Source: Shimwellia blattae DSM 4481 = NBRC 105725
GTDB lineage: Bacteria > Pseudomonadota > Gammaproteobacteria > Enterobacterales > Enterobacteriaceae
Reading direction: 5' to 3'
Assembly (NCBI RefSeq): GCF_000262305.1
Contig: NC_017910.1
Coordinates: 992,001-1,056,000, forward strand
Length of the DNA stretch: 64,000 nucleotides
Positions 62,254 through 64,000 of the stretch are shown here, piece after piece. Position numbers and translations under genes: made by a program. The first letter of the stretch is position 1, and the number at the start of each line of letters is the position of its first letter. The notes beneath the pieces are model-generated. The model worked only from the letters and a program-made list of their open reading frames with translations. It was not told the origin of the DNA and did no database searches.

Positions 62254-64000
62254 ATGGCCTTATTACAAATTAGCGAGCCCGGTCTGAGTGCCGCGCCCCA
62301 TCAGCGTAAGCTGGCGGTGGGGATCGACCTGGGCACCACCAATTCTCTGGTGGCCACTGTACGCAGTGGTAAAGCCGAAACACTGGCGGACCACGAAGGG
62401 CGTCACCTGCTGCCTTCGGTGGTGAATTACCGCAGCGACGGGCGCATCACCGGCTGGGAGGCACGCGCCATCGCCGCCAGCGATCCGGTGAATACCATCA
62501 GCTCCGTTAAACGGCTGATGGGCCGCTCCCTGGCGGATATTCAGCACCGTTACCCCCATTTACCCTACCAGCTACAGGCCAGTGAAAACGGCCTGCCGAT
62601 GATTAACACCCCTGCAGGTCTGCTCAACCCGGTGCGGGTTTCTGCCGACATTCTGCAAAGCCTGGCTGAGCGCGCCCGGGAAAGCCTCGGTGGCGAGCTT
62701 GATGGCGTGGTGATTACGGTGCCGGCCTATTTTGATGATGCCCAGCGCCAGGGCACGAAAGACGCAGCCCGGCTTGCCGGTCTGCATGTTCTGCGCCTGC
62801 TGAATGAACCTACCGCGGCGGCTATCGCCTACGGGCTGGATTCAGGCCAGGAAGGGGTGATTGCCGTGTACGATCTGGGCGGCGGCACCTTTGATATTTC
62901 TATTCTGCGCCTGAGCCGCGGGATCTTTGAAGTGCTGGCCACCGGCGGGGATTCTGCCCTCGGGGGTGACGATTTTGACAACCTGCTGGCGGAGTGGATC
63001 CGCGAGCAGGCAGGGATAAGCGACCGTGACGACACCCGTCTGCAGCGCCAGCTGCTGGACGCGGCTATCGCCGCCAAGATAACCCTCAGCGATGCCCGGG
63101 ACGCCGCAATTAATGTGGGCGGCTGGCAGGGCACCATTACCCGGGAACAGTTCAGTGCGCTGATTGCCCCGCTGGTAAAACGCACGCTGCTCTCCTGCCG
63201 CAGAGCCCTGAAAGATGCCGGGGTGGATGCCAGTGAGGTGCTGGACGTTGTGATGGTCGGCGGCTCTACCCGGGTGCCGGTTGTCCGCGAGCGGGTGGGC
63301 GAGTTCTTTGGCCGCACCCCGCTGACATCTATCGATCCGGACAAGGTCGTGGCCATTGGTGCCGCTATCCAGGCTGATATTCTGGTGGGGAATAAACCGG
63401 ACAGCGACATGCTGCTGCTGGACGTGCTGCCGCTCTCTCTGGGGCTGGAAACCATGGGCGGTCTGGTTGAGAAAGTTATCCCGCGTAACACCACCATTCC
63501 GGTGGCCCGCGCCCAGGATTTCACCACCTTTAAAGACGGCCAGACAGCAATGGCTATCCATGTGATGCAGGGCGAGCGTGAGCTGGTGCAGGATTGCCGC
63601 TCCCTGGCGCGCTTTGTGCTGCGCGGTATTCCGCCGCTGCCTGCGGGCGGTGCGCATATTCGGGTAACCTTCCAGGTGGATGCCGATGGTTTACTGAGTG
63701 TCAGCGCTATGGAGAAATCCACCGGGGTTGCCTCCTCGATTCAGGTGAAGCCGTCATACGGCCTTACCGAGGGCGAAATTGCCGCGATGATCCAGGCGTC
63801 GATGACCTTTGCCGATGATGATGTTCAGGCCCGTATGCTGGCAGAGCAACAGGTCGAAGCGGCCCGGGTGCTGGAGAGTCTGGAAAGTGCCCTTGCCAGT
63901 GACGGGGCGCTGCTGAGTGAAGAAGAGCGGGCCGCGGTAGATACGGTCGCCCTTGAGCTGCGCGCAGTAATGCACGGCAGCGATATCGAATCCATTAAGC
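62254..64000 (+). CDS. hscA: Hsp70-type chaperone HscA, partial (3' end outside window)
   Basis: The first ~582 of about 616 codons; the frame is open to the window edge. It is the dedicated Hsp70 that transfers clusters from IscU. The ATPase domain starts LAVGIDLGTTNSLVATV, with AVYDLGGGTFDISIL and MVGGSTRVPVVRERV. The interdomain linker DMLLLDVLPLSLGLETMGG and the substrate-binding domain follow. The start at 62254 is 14 bp after the hscB stop and gives MALLQISEPGLSAAPHQRK. Confidence 0.97.
   Translation, partial: MALLQISEPGLSAAPHQRKLAVGIDLGTTNSLVATVRSGKAETLADHEGRHLLPSVVNYRSDGRITGWEARAIAASDPVNTISSVKRLMGRSLADIQHRYPHLPYQLQASENGLPMINTPAGLLNPVRVSADILQSLAERARESLGGELDGVVITVPAYFDDAQRQGTKDAARLAGLHVLRLLNEPTAAAIAYGLDSGQEGVIAVYDLGGGTFDISILRLSRGIFEVLATGGDSALGGDDFDNLLAEWIREQAGISDRDDTRLQRQLLDAAIAAKITLSDARDAAINVGGWQGTITREQFSALIAPLVKRTLLSCRRALKDAGVDASEVLDVVMVGGSTRVPVVRERVGEFFGRTPLTSIDPDKVVAIGAAIQADILVGNKPDSDMLLLDVLPLSLGLETMGGLVEKVIPRNTTIPVARAQDFTTFKDGQTAMAIHVMQGERELVQDCRSLARFVLRGIPPLPAGGAHIRVTFQVDADGLLSVSAMEKSTGVASSIQVKPSYGLTEGEIAAMIQASMTFADDDVQARMLAEQQVEAARVLESLESALASDGALLSEEERAAVDTVALELRAVMHGSDIESIK

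Overview
This is a stretch of enterobacterial core chromosome, about 64 kb. It runs from the 3' half of an rRNA operon (16S, tRNA-Ile, tRNA-Ala, 23S, 5S) through kgtP, pssA, trxC, ung, grcA, srmB, nadB, rpoE-rseABC, lepAB, rnc-era-recO-pdxJ-acpS, murQP, tadA, mltF, purL, glmY, glrK-qseG-glrR, glnB, hmp, glyA, hcaT, csiE and suhB to trmJ and the isc operon, where hscA is cut by the window edge. Protein lengths and gene order follow Escherichia coli closely (the rrnG to iscR segment). The proteins are diverged, and several E. coli-specific genes are missing (hca catabolic genes, yfhR, and the shoB/ohsC locus between acpS and yfhL). I read it as a non-Escherichia member of Enterobacteriaceae. A genus such as Shimwellia is possible but is not shown by the sequence.

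Layout. 1-4605: rRNA operon, with palindromic inserts in two of its spacers. 4790-13121: kgtP facing the yfiM, pssA, patZ, tapT and trxC genes on the minus strand, then yfiF. 13126-16089: one accessory gene, a single-module NRPS-like adenylation-thiolation-reductase enzyme, lying between yfiF and ung, which are neighbours in E. coli. 16318-21659: ung, grcA, srmB, yfiC, nadB. 21660-31395: envelope-stress sigma factor operon, then translation, secretion and RNA-processing genes in overlapping operons. 31405-37650: ferredoxin, a MurNAc-6-phosphate utilisation cluster, pgpC, tadA, mltF. 37934-46404: PurR-controlled purL, the GlmY small RNA with its GlrR/sigma-54 control region, and the two-component system that drives it. 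46409-49341: hmp and glyA. 49594-56337: variable segment with two orphan LuxR-type regulators, a YnfC-like exported protein, hcaT, csiE and a ZevAB/NicO-type metal export pair. 56388-57025: a large structured palindrome with no gene in it. 57096-64000: suhB, trmJ and isc.

Well-supported regulatory sites include an FNR box for grcA, a perfect NadR box at nadB with a second variant copy, a sigma-E promoter at rpoE, PurR boxes at purL and glyA, an NsrR box at hmp, three evenly built GlrR sites and a -24/-12 promoter for glmY, and the RNase III target hairpins ahead of rnc.

The least explained items are: (1) the 56388-57025 element, two diverged copies of one hairpin-rich unit of about 318 bp facing each other with conserved spacing and compensating stem changes; (2) the stand-alone A-T-R reductase; (3) the 82 bp and 120 bp palindromes inside the rRNA spacers; (4) the rpoE leader, where a 51-codon frame ending on the rpoE start codon is interrupted by two stops; and (5) the regulator and exported-protein cluster at 49.6-52.0 kb.
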